64,000 bases of DNA from an uncultured Treponema sp. Its GTDB lineage: Bacteria; Spirochaetota; Spirochaetia; Treponematales; Treponemataceae. The stretch's first letter is position 1. Every line of letters starts with the position of its first letter. A program made the position numbers and the translations under genes. Shown here in pieces: positions 63,534 through 64,000 of this stretch. Location of the stretch: the NCBI GenBank assembly GCA_934667505.1, contig CAKULY010000003.1, forward strand, positions 1-64,000. The letters run 5' to 3'. A model generated the notes under the pieces. That model was not told the origin of the DNA, did not search any database, and saw only the letters and a list, made by a program, of their open reading frames with translations.

Positions 63534-64000
63534 ATGTCTACGTTTATTGCTCAGCTAGTGAACGGTCTTTCTTTAGGCAGTATCTATGCTTTGATTGCTC
63601 TGGGTTATACAATGGTCTATGGAATTGTAAAGCTCATCAATTTTGCGCACGGCGATGTTATGATGATGGGAGCTTTTGCAGGTTTTTTTGTATTGAGCGT
63701 TCTTACACCTTCTTTTTTAGGCATGATTTTTGCTTTTGTGGCGGCCATGCTTTTTTGCGCGCTTCTTTCGCTCGTGATTGAGCGTTTTGCATACAGACCT
63801 TTGCGCAATGCCCCAAGGTTGAACTCTTTGATAACGGCAATTGGAGTTGAACTTATTTTGCAAAACCTTATGAGAGTTCTTCCTTTTGTTGGACCAAATC
63901 CAAAAAGTTTTCCTACAATGGCGGCAAAAAACTTTGAGATTGGCATTTTTTCTATAACAAATCTTCAGCTTATTGTAATCGTTTCAAGCGCGATTTTTAT
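63534..64000 (+). CDS. livH: Branched-chain amino acid ABC transporter permease LivH, 5' part
   Basis: The reading frame from the ATG at 63534 stays open to the window end (155 residues). The start (MSTFIAQLVNGLSLGSIYAL) and YGIVKLINFAHGDVMMMGAF are the LivH hallmark, and several hydrophobic helices follow. GGGGGA lies ahead of the ATG. It would be one of two permease subunits of a LIV-type importer; the remaining subunits must lie beyond the window. The 257-bp gap before it holds only AT-rich sequence with small GCTTGCAAGC-type dyads. Confidence 0.92.
   Translation, partial: MSTFIAQLVNGLSLGSIYALIALGYTMVYGIVKLINFAHGDVMMMGAFAGFFVLSVLTPSFLGMIFAFVAAMLFCALLSLVIERFAYRPLRNAPRLNSLITAIGVELILQNLMRVLPFVGPNPKSFPTMAAKNFEIGIFSITNLQLIVIVSSAIF

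Noticed and set aside
63500..63781. Frame of 86 codons starting near 63521
   Set aside because: It is out of frame with the clear LivH sequence that starts at 63534 and has a Cys/Phe-rich shadow composition.
1..64000. CRISPR array, prophage, insertion sequence with transposase, tRNA or rRNA genes
   Set aside because: No regularly spaced short repeats, phage genes, transposase frames or cloverleaf structures were recognised. The dispersed repeats are non-coding.

Overview
The window is AT-rich bacterial chromosome. It most resembles a saccharolytic, anaerobic, host-associated Treponema (Spirochaetes), although no species can be named from the sequence alone. The pointers are: many secreted lipoproteins with loose spirochaete-type lipoboxes (…FSC, …SSC, …SGC); a class III oxygen-sensitive ribonucleotide reductase (nrdD/nrdG); rubrerythrin with thioredoxin/thioredoxin reductase; glycogen-handling genes; and a block of outer-surface alpha-glucan-degrading lipoproteins.

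Layout. 0-9 kb: trxA, rubrerythrin, era, then glgX and glgP (intracellular glycogen/maltodextrin breakdown), and an AGCS-type Na+/amino-acid symporter behind a glycine riboswitch. 9-16 kb: trxB, a secreted GH3 hexosaminidase, a DTW tRNA-modification protein, and a copper export pair (copA with an unusual N-terminus, copZ). 16-30 kb: SulP permease, nrdD-nrdG with a likely NrdR site, mnmG, pepF, a purine deaminase, a methyltransferase, an nfeD-SPFH-pspC-kinase-like cluster and an EamA exporter. 30-49 kb: a secreted isoamylase-like lipoprotein that ends in a stranded piece of the ribosomal protein L7/L12 gene, an SH3 lipoprotein, an ABC-F ATPase, galE, an M20 peptidase, mraY with a degenerate purH-like gene, aroA, a GGDEF protein, an EEP-family lipoprotein, ychF and citrate synthase. 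49-63 kb: a lipoprotein/alpha-glucan locus made of a large unknown lipoprotein, a GT2 glycosyltransferase, a small divergent lipoprotein, a GH13 amylase, a type I pullulanase and a non-catalytic carbohydrate-binding lipoprotein. 63.5 kb to the end: the start of livH, cut by the window edge.

How the genes fit together. The secreted isoamylase, amylase, pullulanase and binding lipoprotein would degrade starch at the cell surface. GlgX and GlgP would process imported or stored alpha-glucan to glucose-1-phosphate. Four of the surface lipoproteins share a roughly 250-residue N-terminal module that I do not recognise as a named domain; it looks like a common chassis for a treponemal starch-utilisation machine, analogous in role to Bacteroidetes Sus but not homologous to it.

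Non-coding structure is unusually rich. There are four copies (three identical) of a 131-bp MITE-like element with two hairpins whose loops are complementary. There are about eleven copies of a larger palindromic element with AGCCCGAA…TTCGGGCT ends; several provide the stop codon of the adjacent gene, and two carry the MITE at the equivalent internal site. Two 13-bp hairpins with different stems but an identical 11-nt loop lie upstream of the last two starch genes, and a three-way-junction-like leader precedes the final one. At least eleven genes have a -10 box only 6-9 nt from the ATG, which implies leaderless mRNAs.
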